Made by a program: the position numbers and the translations under genes. The notes beneath the pieces are model-generated. The model was not told the DNA's origin and did no database searches. It saw only the letters and a program-made list of their open reading frames with translations. Below, piece after piece: positions 1-9,783 of a DNA stretch of 64,000 bases. Each line of letters opens with the position of its first letter. The stretch's first letter is position 1. The DNA is from Veillonella parvula (GTDB lineage: Bacteria; Bacillota; Negativicutes; Veillonellales; Veillonellaceae), in assembly GCF_036456085.1 (NCBI RefSeq), contig NZ_CP138632.1:1531001-1595000 (forward strand), written 5' to 3'.

Positions 1-725
<725 letters not shown>

Positions 726-726
726 A

Positions 727-1080
727 TTATCTATACCTCTCAATATAATCCTTTTTATACTTAACAGCCAATGTAATTGCATCCTTAGGCGTTTTCATAG
801 ATTTTTTAACAAAACCATTCGTCAAAACAATGCATTTTCCCACAAAAAAGAAATATAATATCCTAGAAATATTTGAACCTTGTTTTGTACGCAACTCATA
901 AATGCCCTCTTCTAAATATTTAGACTGAGGCTCTCTCAAACGATTGCCATATAATTCGAGTATCTTTAGATCTCGAATTGTTTTAGCTCGCTGCTTATCT
1001 GAAAGTTCATTTAAGAATACTTTTGCTGGTTTATCTCCACTTAGAGTTTCATAAAAAACAACAGAAAACGTATCCATCAT
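727..1080 (-). CDS. HigB/RelE-superfamily toxin (Gp49-like)
   Basis: 117-residue basic protein of the phage-derived Gp49/HigB group in the RelE superfamily; members cleave mRNA on the ribosome. Visible family features are an N-terminal FYETLSGDKP segment, a central LRTKQGSNISRILYF strand block, and the GFVKKSMKTPKDAI motif, where basic residues normally carry catalysis. It starts with two consecutive ATG codons behind AGGAGGAAT; the second may be the one used. It ends one base before the antitoxin start, so the two are co-transcribed and translationally linked. Located between purA and an MFS gene, consistent with a transferable addiction module. Confidence 0.8.
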   Translation of the reverse strand: MMDTFSVVFYETLSGDKPAKVFLNELSDKQRAKTIRDLKILELYGNRLREPQSKYLEEGIYELRTKQGSNISRILYFFFVGKCIVLTNGFVKKSMKTPKDAITLAVKYKKDYIERYR

Positions 1081-1218
1081 ATTCCTCCTAATACTAGAAG
1101 AAATCTTTACCTCAATTATATGTTAAAACATATATCCAGTAAAGATACAGAAATATAGAGATATAAAAATTTAAAGTCTTACTATATCCAATATAGATAA
1201 CTGGTTTATTAAAGTAAA

Positions 1219-1253
1219 CAAATGGGAGGTGACCAATGGTCACCTCCCATTTA
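1219..1253 (-). terminator. Intrinsic terminator after the MFS gene
   Basis: A perfect inverted repeat of 16 bases per arm (AAATGGGAGGTGACCA and its complement) around a single base, with A/T runs on both sides. It sits between the MFS stop and the higB-like start, so it ends MFS transcription and insulates the toxin-antitoxin pair. Confidence 0.8.
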
Positions 1254-1353
1254 TTGACATTTTAACGAGTCAAAATATTCTATTTTAGTTCTTTTATACG
1301 ATTTTGCTACTTACATGCTATTATGTCTTTAATATGACCCTATTGCAGCGATG

Positions 1354-2526
1354 TTATTTTGGTTCTTTTAGCCAGAAGCTCATTAAGAGCCCTATCAACC
1401 CTACAGGTATTAATGTCATCAATGCCGTTTGTACGTCATAAATATCTGCTAGATGTCCTACATAAGGTGCCACAAGGCCACCTAAGGTAATGCCAAGGCC
1501 TAGCGTAATACCAGATGCAAAGCCCGCATTTTTAGCAAGGTATTTTTGACCTAACACCGTAATTGGCCCGTATTGTGAGAACACACCAAAGGCCATCGGT
1601 ATCATGGCACCAAAGAAGCCCCAAATATTAGACACAAATATAAATACTAAAACAGAAGGCAAGAAAATCAGATTACCTAAGCGTACAGTTTTAAGAAATC
1701 CAAGTCTATCAGATAAAGCCCCTCCCATATAGGTAAGAACGGCCCCCATCGCAAAGTACGCAGTAAGGGCCAAACTAGATGCACTAGCTTCACCATTAAT
1801 AACGGTAATATACAAAATAGGAATAAAAATAGCCAATACAGAGAAGAGTATAGATCGAGAGGCAATCACAAAAAATAACTTACCAAAGCTCGCCCAATCA
1901 TTTGTAGCAGTACTAAGAACCTTAGAACGACTTTCACGGTTACCAGTATCAACAGTATCAGCAGTATCATCGGTATCAGCTTCACCCTCGCCCATAAAGG
2001 CATAGAGATATAGCAATACGCCAAGTAGCGCGATAATCGTAAATACCCAAAGGAATTGTCCCCCAAAGACATATACACCCCCAGCGAGGAGAGGTCCAAG
2101 TGCAAAGCCAGCGCTACCACCGACTGCAAAGCGCCCCATAGCATTACCAAGCTCATGAGATTGCGTACGATTTACCAGTAGAGCTGCCTCAGGATGGAAT
2201 AATGCGGCCCCTACCCCGGCCAAGAGCGACAAAGCAAGAATCATTTCGTAACTCGTAGCAATCGCTATAGCACTAATGGATACCAATGTAACCGAAAAGC
2301 CTACAGGAATGAACCACGGCACGCGCCAACGATCTGCTACATAGCCCAAAATAGGCTGAGCTATGGATGCAACTACGGTGTTACAAAATATAATAAACGC
2401 CGATTGATAATAATTAAGTCCAAAGTTAGTAATAAAGAATGGTATCAACGCAGCTAATGAACCTTGCCCAAAGTCATTAATGCAGTGAAAAATAGGTGGT
2501 CCGTACTTTCTTATGATACGTTTCAT
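1354..2526 (-). CDS. MFS exporter, fosmidomycin-resistance (Fsr) family
   Basis: 390-residue inner-membrane transporter with about 12 hydrophobic segments. The N-terminus (HCINDFGQGSLAALIPFF) and the GVGAALFHPEAALLVN region match the Fsr subgroup of the major facilitator superfamily, proton-driven drug exporters. The start MKRIIRKYG is chosen because AGGAGG lies four bases upstream; the longer frame has no such site. The loop between the two halves (about residues 180-205) carries an acidic Asp/Thr-rich stretch made of repeated ACDT-type codons, unusual for the family but in a variable loop. Substrate unknown; drug efflux is the family role, not shown here. Confidence 0.85.
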   Translation of the reverse strand: MKRIIRKYGPPIFHCINDFGQGSLAALIPFFITNFGLNYYQSAFIIFCNTVVASIAQPILGYVADRWRVPWFIPVGFSVTLVSISAIAIATSYEMILALSLLAGVGAALFHPEAALLVNRTQSHELGNAMGRFAVGGSAGFALGPLLAGGVYVFGGQFLWVFTIIALLGVLLYLYAFMGEGEADTDDTADTVDTGNRESRSKVLSTATNDWASFGKLFFVIASRSILFSVLAIFIPILYITVINGEASASSLALTAYFAMGAVLTYMGGALSDRLGFLKTVRLGNLIFLPSVLVFIFVSNIWGFFGAMIPMAFGVFSQYGPITVLGQKYLAKNAGFASGITLGLGITLGGLVAPYVGHLADIYDVQTALMTLIPVGLIGLLMSFWLKEPK

Positions 2527-2646
2527 ATAACCTCCTAATACAAAACAGGTAGGCACAGCCAACGCCTATTGCATGTACCATTGTACCATAGGCTGGTTGG
2601 TCTATACCTACCCTAATTTTATATGTTATGTGGAAAGCGCCTACAA

Positions 2647-3942
2647 TTATAGGCCAAAGCGAGCCATGATTGTATCTACATGTCTTAGCAATTTATATGG
2701 GTCGAAGCATGCATCAATTTCCTCATCAGTCATGTATTTCTTAATATTTTCATCAGCTTTTAAACCTGTTGCAAAGTCTTTGCCTTCAAGCCAGCGTTCC
2801 ATAGCATGTTTTTGAATCCAACGGTATGCTTCGTCACGTACCGCTCCTTTATCTACAAGGTGTGTCAAAATTGTTTGGCTAAATACGAGTCCCCCTGTGA
2901 GGTTAAGATTTTTAAGCATGGTTTCAGGGTATACCAACAATTTATCAATGGTGCGAATTGTTAAGTGAAGCATGTAATTCAAAGCGATTGTCGCATCTGG
3001 CAAGATCACACGTTCCACGGAGCTGTGAGAAATATCGCGTTCATGCCACAATGCTTGATCTTCGTAAGCAGATTGTGCATAGCCACGAAGCAAGCGAGCC
3101 ATACCACAAATTCTTTCACATGTAATAGGGTTACGTTTATGAGGCATCGCAGAGGAACCCTTTTGTTTAGGGCTGAAATATTCTTCTGCTTCTCGTACCT
3201 CTGTACGTTGTAAGTGACGGATTTCCAATGCGATTTTGTCTAATGTACCGCCTACAACAGCAATGGTAGACAACAACTCAGCATGGCGGTCACGTTGCAC
3301 CACTTGCGTAGCGATTTTAACAGGTTCAAGGCCTAATTTTTCGCATACGTATTGTTCTACGAATGGATCGATATTGGAGTATGTACCAACAGCGCCAGAC
3401 AATTTGCCAACGGCAACACTTTTACGAGCATGTTCCATGCGTTCAATATCACGTTCTACCTCTGCCATCCACAACGCCAATTTCAATCCGAATGTAGTTG
3501 GTTCGCCGTGAATACCGTGGGTACGGCCAATCATAGGAGTATATTTGAACTCAGCGGCACGACGACGCAATACTTCGTGCAAATGCTTTAAGTCATCAAT
3601 TAAGATATCGCAGGCTTGTTTCATCATGTACCCAAGCGCCGTATCTTTCACGTCTGTAGAGGTAAGACCAAGATGGATGTATTTAGCCGCTTCAGGACCT
3701 ACGTATTCGCCCACTGCTGTTACGAAGGAAATGATATCATGGTTTGTTTCCTTTTCGATCTCATGAATGCGCTCAACGTCGAAATTGCCCTTTTCCCGAA
3801 TTGTTTTCGCCGCTTCTTTAGGAATGACGCCCAACTCAGCTTGTGCCTCAGATGCGAGGGTCTCCACCAATAACATTGTGTCGAATTCGTTGCGTTCGCT
3901 CCAAATATGGCCCATTTCTTCTCGTGTATAACGTGGTATCAT
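2647..3942 (-). CDS. purB: Adenylosuccinate lyase
   Basis: 431-residue fumarase/aspartase-superfamily enzyme acting twice in purine synthesis: SAICAR to AICAR plus fumarate, and adenylosuccinate to AMP plus fumarate. Diagnostic motifs are the superfamily signature GSSAMPHKRNP at about residues 263-273 (the serine is the general base of the flexible loop), GRTHGIHGEPTTFG near 135-150, and LGLTSTDVKDTA near 91. Full length for the bacterial ~430-residue class. Likely has its own promoter upstream, as about 145 bases separate it from the protease gene. Confidence 0.96.
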   Translation of the reverse strand: MIPRYTREEMGHIWSERNEFDTMLLVETLASEAQAELGVIPKEAAKTIREKGNFDVERIHEIEKETNHDIISFVTAVGEYVGPEAAKYIHLGLTSTDVKDTALGYMMKQACDILIDDLKHLHEVLRRRAAEFKYTPMIGRTHGIHGEPTTFGLKLALWMAEVERDIERMEHARKSVAVGKLSGAVGTYSNIDPFVEQYVCEKLGLEPVKIATQVVQRDRHAELLSTIAVVGGTLDKIALEIRHLQRTEVREAEEYFSPKQKGSSAMPHKRNPITCERICGMARLLRGYAQSAYEDQALWHERDISHSSVERVILPDATIALNYMLHLTIRTIDKLLVYPETMLKNLNLTGGLVFSQTILTHLVDKGAVRDEAYRWIQKHAMERWLEGKDFATGLKADENIKKYMTDEEIDACFDPYKLLRHVDTIMARFGL

Positions 3943-4088
3943 GATGTCTCCTTTGCATGATAAAAGCTAGATTTATAGGATTATTGTACCATATGTGAAA
4001 GCTCCATTCAACGAACAGAGCTAAATTTTCCGAATGATAATTATATTAATTTTACTTATTGTTCGTATTTATTAAATTAATTATCACT

Positions 4089-5036
4089 TTAACGATTTTC
4101 TTTAAGACTTTGCTTGAGATTATATACCTCTATCCCTTCATTGATACGTTGTATTCGCTTAATCATTTTTGGATGAGTAATAAACAAGCGACTGAAAAAT
4201 CCTGTACTTTCACAATCATATAATTCACCATTCTCTAGAATACCAATTTGTTCAGTAGCAAGTCCTAATGAAACTAGACCATCACGCAGCTCCCGCCCCA
4301 AACCAATCGAAACGGCATAGGCATCAGCAGCATACTCTCGACGACGGCTATCAAAATAATAGGTAATCCACTTCGGTAATAGAAGTACATATTTCACGAT
4401 TGCAATCATAACGATAAGAATTAATTGAATAATACGTACTACGATATTAACAATTGGTATAATAGCCAGTATATTTAAAGCAAAATTTAGATATATTACA
4501 AGATTTAAAATTAATTGCCCTAGTCGATCCATAGCATAGGTAATGGTTAAATAGATAGTATCACGATGCCGTAAATGGCCTAATTCATGGGCAAGAACAC
4601 CTAATAAATGCCGTTTATCTAACGAATACAAGGCTCCTGTATAAATCGTAATGTGATTTAATCCAGATGCAAAGGCATTAATTTCCTCATCTGTACGCAT
4701 GCGCAATATCAGTGAGTTACGTGCTACACCGCTAAATGCACATAATTCCTCAAACAGCGGTTCAATATATTCAGATTCTTCTGCATTTGGTTTTCTTTCA
4801 CCTTGCAATACATGGACAATCCAACTAAAAGGTGGCAAAAATAATCCGATGGCCACAATAATAGGCAACGCAAAGGATATAATAATATATACATCGAGCT
4901 TATCCACTAAATGTAGCGGTTTTATAAGCCAGTCCCATGAAAACGGATACACATATTGAACTACAGATTCTAAAATAGGAAAAAATACAAATACAATAAT
5001 AACATTAACAATATAGGTAAGAATAACTTGAATCAT
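4089..5036 (-). CDS. M48-family membrane zinc metalloprotease (HtpX-like)
   Basis: 315-residue membrane protease. Two transmembrane segments at the N-terminus (about residues 5-30 and 50-75) are followed by the zinc motif HELGH at about residue 150 within VLAHELGHLRHRD, two more hydrophobic segments near 165-215, and the downstream EYAADAYA motif that supplies the third zinc ligand. This architecture is that of HtpX/M48 proteases, which act in membrane-protein quality control. GAGAGATT precedes the ATG. It is divergent from the small membrane protein at 5217. HtpX orthology proper is not certain, since several M48 subfamilies share this layout. Confidence 0.88.
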   Translation of the reverse strand: MIQVILTYIVNVIIVFVFFPILESVVQYVYPFSWDWLIKPLHLVDKLDVYIIISFALPIIVAIGLFLPPFSWIVHVLQGERKPNAEESEYIEPLFEELCAFSGVARNSLILRMRTDEEINAFASGLNHITIYTGALYSLDKRHLLGVLAHELGHLRHRDTIYLTITYAMDRLGQLILNLVIYLNFALNILAIIPIVNIVVRIIQLILIVMIAIVKYVLLLPKWITYYFDSRRREYAADAYAVSIGLGRELRDGLVSLGLATEQIGILENGELYDCESTGFFSRLFITHPKMIKRIQRINEGIEVYNLKQSLKENR

Positions 5037-5216
5037 AATCTCTCACTTTGATTTCTCATATAGTTATATAGTAATAAATTAATTTATAATATATCATAGC
5101 TATACATTGTGATATATAATAAACATACAGACTAAATGTACTGCGAATAATTGCTCAATCTATACACGAGCTTTATACTAATAGTAACAAACATTTCTAC
5201 TATGGGGGAGGCTTTC

Positions 5217-5627
5217 ATGGCAACTTTAAATCGTAAGGAACGCCGCGCACAGCGCAACGAATCTAATACTATAGGTATTCTATTACGTCTATTCTTTGGG
5301 CTCAGCTTTATCGGCTTGGCGGTAGTCCTTTTTGGCGAGTTTGATTATAACTTTATCTTCTCCATCTTTACGGCAGACATCGTAGTATCTTTAATTTACG
5401 TAATGACGAATAAATCGCGTATTACTACATCCTTAGCAGTAAACACAAATGTACGCGTTATCATCGCATTTCTCATCATGTTGATTACCATGTTCTTCTA
5501 TGCTTTTGCATTGTGGCGAGCTGATCAATTCAGCACTCCTATGCAAGTCACATTATTCATCGGCGGCGCCATCGTATATCTAGCCGTCTTCAACTCCACG
5601 AAAACAATACTTACCAATCAAAATTAA
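5217..5627 (+). CDS. Small four-helix membrane protein, function unknown
   Basis: 136 residues. A basic N-terminus (NRKERRAQRN) is followed by about four hydrophobic segments (near residues 20-40, 45-62, 78-97, 105-122), predicting an inner-membrane protein with cytoplasmic positive end. I do not recognise a family. The start is taken at 5217 because GGGGGAGG lies 4-5 bases upstream; the upstream in-frame extension lacks a ribosome binding site. Transcribed away from the M48 gene, with a terminator about 115 bases downstream. Confidence 0.7.
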   Translation: MATLNRKERRAQRNESNTIGILLRLFFGLSFIGLAVVLFGEFDYNFIFSIFTADIVVSLIYVMTNKSRITTSLAVNTNVRVIIAFLIMLITMFFYAFALWRADQFSTPMQVTLFIGGAIVYLAVFNSTKTILTNQN

Positions 5628-5740
5628 TACAATACATATAATTAATCCTTGAAATATAACTCAACATGACTCAGATAGAACAAGTATTTCATAGTAATAC
5701 ATAGTATCAATCAATACAATCATTTTTTACAACCATAACA

Positions 5741-5786
5741 AAGAGGCATATCCCATACTAATGTATGTAAGATATGCCTCTTTATT
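5741..5786. terminator. Bidirectional terminator between the small membrane protein and tonB
   Basis: AAAGAGGCATATC pairs with GATATGCCTCTTT across an 18-base loop, followed by T-rich sequence on both strands. It overlaps the tonB stop codon and serves the convergent genes on either side. Confidence 0.8.
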
Positions 5787-6612
5787 GTCCTAATACAACA
5801 GGAACTGCTAGATATACAGGTTCCCCTCTTCGATTGATAATAGAACCACTGCTTTTAACGATGCGCATTGCTTCCTCTTTGACTGGTTGCGGTACATCCT
5901 CTGCGATGAGCGGTGTATGTTCTCCTACGATGACATGTCCATTAACGTCAAAGTTAACGCGCACTACAACCTTACCTGTTACAATTGACCCCTTCCCCTG
6001 TTCTTGTACAGTTCGTAAATATTCTTGGGGGTTGATATCCGACTTTTGTAAAAGCGCTTGTTGCCCTGGTGTTAGGAGCCCCCACGCAAGATCAGATAGG
6101 AAGGATAAATCACTAGCTTCGGCAAAGCCGTTTCCATTCGCATTCGGATCAGATGTTATATCCTTACCTATAGGAGCATTGTCAGGCTTAGAGGATTTCC
6201 CGTCTTTGGAATCATTTCCACCCGTAACTACAGCTTGTTCATTATTAGTCGTTTCCGATTCTATGGCCTTGGGAACGGCCCATTCACGACGAGCATTAGA
6301 TGTAGTCTTATTGGCATTTAAATTGTGAGCACTTTCATCACCTGTATTTTCCGTTACAAGAGGATCTGCCTTAGGCGCAGGCCCTTCTGGAGTCGGAGGT
6401 TCAACCGGTGGCTTATCCTTAGGTATAGGCTCAATAGCGGTAGTTTTCGCATCACTTTCACTATCCTCAGGCAGATGAAAGCTAACCTCTGCGGCATCAT
6501 AAGCCACACCGGTTCCAACGATACCACGCAAGGAAAGCCCCATGCCAGAGATAAGCATGATGGTAATGCCTAAAGATATAATAAAAGGTTTCAGATAATG
6601 TGATTCAAACAT
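5782..6612 (-). CDS. tonB: TonB-like energy transducer
   Basis: 276-residue protein expected to span the inner membrane once (about residues 8-28) and reach through the periplasm to outer-membrane receptors. After the anchor comes a Pro/Glu/Lys-rich stretch (PKDKPPVEPPTPEGPAPK), typical of TonB spacers, then a low-complexity linker and a C-terminal TonB/TolA-type domain with VVVRVNFDVNGHVIVGEHTP. The start MFESHYLKP is preferred because it begins five bases after the exbD stop with GGAAG upstream. The C-terminal domain lacks the classical YP motif, so the receptor-binding face may differ. It is the last gene of exbB-exbD-tonB; the operon supports a diderm cell envelope. Confidence 0.85.
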   Translation of the reverse strand: MFESHYLKPFIISLGITIMLISGMGLSLRGIVGTGVAYDAAEVSFHLPEDSESDAKTTAIEPIPKDKPPVEPPTPEGPAPKADPLVTENTGDESAHNLNANKTTSNARREWAVPKAIESETTNNEQAVVTGGNDSKDGKSSKPDNAPIGKDITSDPNANGNGFAEASDLSFLSDLAWGLLTPGQQALLQKSDINPQEYLRTVQEQGKGSIVTGKVVVRVNFDVNGHVIVGEHTPLIAEDVPQPVKEEAMRIVKSSGSIINRRGEPVYLAVPVVLGQ

Positions 6613-6616
6613 GGAA

Positions 6617-7021
6617 TCACTTCCGTTCCGTAGCGACGCTAATATATTTAGCACCGTTCACCTTGAGCATGTCCAAAAGCTCGATAACATCGTTATAATA
6701 TACATCTTTTGAAGCACGAATCACAAAGGCTTGTTGAGGTGCTTGTGTAACGATAGATTTGACCTCTTGCGCCAAGCGATCCGAAGAGATTTCCTGATTA
6801 TCGATATACAGCGTGTGCGTTGTGGTCAAGGTAATGGTGATAGGTTCGATAGATTTCGCTGTAGACGTCGATGCAGATGGTAAATTAAGCGGAATTTGTT
6901 GCTCTGTATTCATGTACAGCGTGCCTACCATGAAAAATACTAATAAAAAGAATACGATATCAATCATGGGAATAATCATGATGGTAGGCTCTTTTTTAAC
7001 CCCTAACGTGCGTCGTCTCAT
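6617..7021 (-). CDS. exbD: ExbD/TolR-family biopolymer transport protein
   Basis: 134 residues: short cytoplasmic N-terminus, one transmembrane helix (about residues 14-36) with the conserved membrane aspartate in MIPMIDIVFFLLVFFMVGT, then a periplasmic domain. That aspartate carries protons in the ExbB-ExbD motor that drives TonB. It overlaps exbB by four bases and is followed by tonB, so all three are translationally coupled. Confidence 0.93.
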   Translation of the reverse strand: MRRRTLGVKKEPTIMIIPMIDIVFFLLVFFMVGTLYMNTEQQIPLNLPSASTSTAKSIEPITITLTTTHTLYIDNQEISSDRLAQEVKSIVTQAPQQAFVIRASKDVYYNDVIELLDMLKVNGAKYISVATERK

Positions 7022-7623
7022 ATATCATGTTCCTCGTTGTACGCATCAAGAATGTTGCCGCACTCATGTTCTAATGTCGCCACAGAATCATTGACCTTTG
7101 CCGCACAGTAACTGTGAAAGCCAAGGGCAATAATGGCCACGGTCAAACCTGTAGCCGTTGCCACTAAGGCTTCAGAAACACCACCTGTAATAATGGTCGG
7201 AGCCCCAATGTCGCCACCTACCACGGCAAACGCACGAATCATACCGAGGACCGTCCCTAGCAACCCCAATAACGGAGCCATTGTTACAATCATGCTGAGC
7301 CAACTAAGGCCGCGTTTTAAACGTTCATCAGCGTACGACACTACATCTTGAAGGCGGTTTTCCAAGCCATTATAATTCTTTGCACTGCGGATAGCACGGG
7401 CAAATAAAGAACCAAGTTCCTCTGTATCCCGTTCCAAAACACTTGGTAACATAATCCAAGATTGATTCTTCTCTAAGACCTTATTAAAACGGCGCAAATC
7501 CTTTGTAAACTTGCGATATAGAAAGATACGTTCAATGCCAATCATCAAGGTAAACAGTAAAAAAATCACCAGCGGATACATAACAAATCCACCAGCTACA
7601 AATAAATGCGCTATACTACTCAT
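7018..7623 (-). CDS. exbB: ExbB/TolQ/MotA proton channel protein
   Basis: 201-residue inner-membrane protein with three hydrophobic helices. The signature ALLATATGLTVAIIALGFH-type segment (about residues 145-175) and the LLGLLGTVLGMIRAF helix (about 110-130) are diagnostic. It forms the pentameric stator for ExbD and TonB and converts proton motive force into TonB movement. The start MSSIAHLF is chosen for its GGAGG seven bases upstream. First gene of the operon; a promoter should lie in 7630-7800. Confidence 0.92.
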   Translation of the reverse strand: MSSIAHLFVAGGFVMYPLVIFLLFTLMIGIERIFLYRKFTKDLRRFNKVLEKNQSWIMLPSVLERDTEELGSLFARAIRSAKNYNGLENRLQDVVSYADERLKRGLSWLSMIVTMAPLLGLLGTVLGMIRAFAVVGGDIGAPTIITGGVSEALVATATGLTVAIIALGFHSYCAAKVNDSVATLEHECGNILDAYNEEHDI

Positions 7624-7803
7624 ACTAACCTCCAAAAGCCACATACTTTTAGGCTCTATCCGGGTTAATTATACCACGTTTTATCCCACCGAAAACAGAT
7701 ATAGAGCGTAAAACCACAACATAAATAGATATAGGATGACTTGCAAGATAAATATAGACTAATTCGCTAGATAGACATAAGCTAGCTAAAGTCCACAGGA
7801 TAA

Positions 7804-7854
7804 AATTAGGGTTATAGGGCAAAACCAACACGTTTTGTCCTATAACCCTAAAAT
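7804..7854. repeat. Long near-perfect hairpin upstream of exbB
   Basis: TTAGGGTTATAGGGCAAAAC is followed after six bases by its complement with one G-T change. It is not followed by a strong T run. It may be a structured 5' region for exbB or the second half of a double terminator with the hairpin at 7862-7908. Confidence 0.6.
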
Positions 7855-7861
7855 TAAAATA

Positions 7862-7908
7862 CAAAAAGGCTGCACTAGAAATGATATACATTCTAGTACA
7901 GCCTTTGA
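7862..7908 (-). terminator. Terminator of the small two-helix membrane protein gene
   Basis: AAGGCTGCACTAGAA and its near-complement (one mismatch) around a 10-base loop. Read on the minus strand it ends in a run of five T. It lies 17 bases after the stop of the gene at 7925. Confidence 0.75.
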
Positions 7909-7924
7909 TACGTTCCTAAATAGA

Positions 7925-8182
7925 TTAGTCTTTTTTAATAAAGCCTACAATGAAGCCACCTACTGACAGTGCAATGCCTAAACCGCTACAGAACATACCA
8001 ATAGAATACCACAATGTGTAAGATTGGTTATTCTCAGAAATCGCCTTTGCTGCCGCTTGAGCATTTGTAGCATTTCTCGCAATTTCCAAATTAGCCGCCC
8101 CTGGATCTGGATTTAATAATAGAATCGCAATACCAATAATTAGAACGACTACACCTACAGGTAATAATAATTTTTTGTTCAT
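7925..8182 (-). CDS. Small two-helix membrane protein, DUF3185-like
   Basis: 85 residues: a signal-anchor-like helix (about 4-24), a short polar segment rich in Asn/Ala (about 28-55), and a second Gly-rich helix (about 58-80) ending GFIVGFIKKD. This resembles the small DUF3185-type membrane proteins, but the match is by layout only. Good ribosome binding site (GAGGGGC) before the ATG, and its own terminator. No function can be assigned. Confidence 0.65.
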   Translation of the reverse strand: MNKKLLLPVGVVVLIIGIAILLLNPDPGAANLEIARNATNAQAAAKAISENNQSYTLWYSIGMFCSGLGIALSVGGFIVGFIKKD

Positions 8183-8323
8183 TTGAATGCCCCTCTCGTA
8201 ACATTAAACGATTAATAAATAATATAACTTAATTATACACTGATTTTTGCATTTTAAAAAGATGAACTTATATATTAATCAACTTTTATTAGACAATTAA
8301 TGGGAACTAGTTATTATGACATA

Positions 8324-8392
8324 GAAAAAGGCATAGTATGCAACTACTATTGGTCCAAATCCAACAGTGAACATTGATACTATGCCTTTTAC
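8324..8392 (-). terminator. Terminator of the mutase operon
   Basis: AAAAAGGCATAGTAT pairs with ATACTATGCCTTTT over a loop of about 36 bases; the minus-strand 3' side is T-rich. It is placed about 140 bases after the meaB stop. No ORF is seen between. Confidence 0.65.
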
Positions 8393-8529
8393 AAATACAT
8401 CTTTAATTATATCGAAATACATACGATTGCTAACGGAGTGCGTATTAAGATAAGTTATGCCGGTTTATCTAATATATATTTAGCAATACCATATATATTT
8501 AACAATACAATATGTATTTACCGATCTAA

Positions 8530-9783
8530 TTATTGTAAGGACTTATCGAAAACGCCAATAAGCTCTTCAACGGCTTGAGATTCGCTCATTTCACCGTCTA
8601 AGACAGCAGCTTCGACTTCGCCCATGCGACCTTGAATGACTACATTGTTAAAGAATAGGTTGTGCAAGTGTTCGTCAATCATATCGCGTACCCAACGGAG
8701 GGATTGTTCTTGACGGCGTTTTAAGAAGACCCCATTTTCTTTGCCTTGTTCAGTAAATTCTTGGATAACATCCCACAATTCATCGAGGCCATCCTTTGTA
8801 ACAGCTGAACATGTATAGGCTTGAGTCTTCCATTTTTCCGTAGCTGGACGAATGTAATGTAACATCCGGTCATAATCGCTACGAGCAATGAGAGCCCGTT
8901 TGAGGTTATCCCCATCAGCCTTGTTGACCACAATAGCATCAGCAAGTTCCATAACGCCTTTTTTGATGCCTTGCAATTCATCGCCTGCCCCCGTTAAAAC
9001 GATGAGCATAAAGAAGTCTACCATGGAACGCACGGTAACTTCGCTTTGCCCAACCCCAACGGTTTCAACGAGAATAATATCGTACCCAGCAGCCTCGCAA
9101 AGTAGCATAGTTTCTCTACTTTTACGAGCCACACCGCCTAGCGTACCACCAGCCGGCGATGGACGAATATAAGCATCTGGATGTTTCGTCAACGTTTCCA
9201 TCCGCGTTTTATCACCCAAGATACTGCCTTTTGTGACTTGGCTCGTAGGGTCTACAGCCAGTACGGCAACCTTGTAACCCGCTTCAATGAGCATGTTACC
9301 GAAGGCTTCAATAAACGTACTTTTACCGGCCCCAGGCACACCAGTAATACCGATGCGCAACGCCTTGCCCGTACGAGGCAATACGGCTTGCAACACTTGT
9401 TGAGCTAGTTTGAAATGGTCCTTATTATTACTTTCTACTAATGTGATAGCCCGTGAAAGTATAACGCGGTCCCCCTGCTCGATACCGCGTACATAATCAG
9501 CGACAGTTAATTTCTTTCGCCGCTGTACGGGACGTACCGCTGGAGCCAGATGAGCAGAGCTGGATAAGAGGCCGTCATGCATTTCCTTGACGCCTTTCAT
9601 TACGTGACACGCATAAGTGTCATCTTTCTTCGCTTCTTCTGGCACCCAGTCGGGACGATAGGTACTACCCTCGGTGCTTGCGTTTTTTACACCTAATTCA
9701 GGGGCCTTACCTTCACCAGTGGTGAAAGTTGCGTCCTGTGTATTGCGCAATTCATCCGGAGTAGGCCGTTTGTTATCAGTCAT
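8530..9783 (-). CDS. meaB: Methylmalonyl-CoA mutase-associated GTPase MeaB
   Basis: 417-residue G3E-family P-loop GTPase that chaperones adenosylcobalamin loading into, and protects, methylmalonyl-CoA mutase. Walker [10 protein letters not shown] lies at about residues 146-154; [10 protein letters not shown] (switch/Walker B region) and the base-binding NKAD follow. Its N-terminus is about 100 residues longer than typical MeaB and polar. The ATG overlaps the mutB stop by eight bases, which couples its translation to the mutase it serves. Final gene of the operon. Confidence 0.95.
   Translation of the reverse strand: MTDNKRPTPDELRNTQDATFTTGEGKAPELGVKNASTEGSTYRPDWVPEEAKKDDTYACHVMKGVKEMHDGLLSSSAHLAPAVRPVQRRKKLTVADYVRGIEQGDRVILSRAITLVESNNKDHFKLAQQVLQAVLPRTGKALRIGITGVPGAGKSTFIEAFGNMLIEAGYKVAVLAVDPTSQVTKGSILGDKTRMETLTKHPDAYIRPSPAGGTLGGVARKSRETMLLCEAAGYDIILVETVGVGQSEVTVRSMVDFFMLIVLTGAGDELQGIKKGVMELADAIVVNKADGDNLKRALIARSDYDRMLHYIRPATEKWKTQAYTCSAVTKDGLDELWDVIQEFTEQGKENGVFLKRRQEQSLRWVRDMIDEHLHNLFFNNVVIQGRMGEVEAAVLDGEMSESQAVEELIGVFDKSLQ

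Noticed and set aside
7649-7891. 80-codon minus-strand ORF upstream of exbB
   Set aside because: It covers two hairpins and has no ribosome binding site or recognisable protein features.
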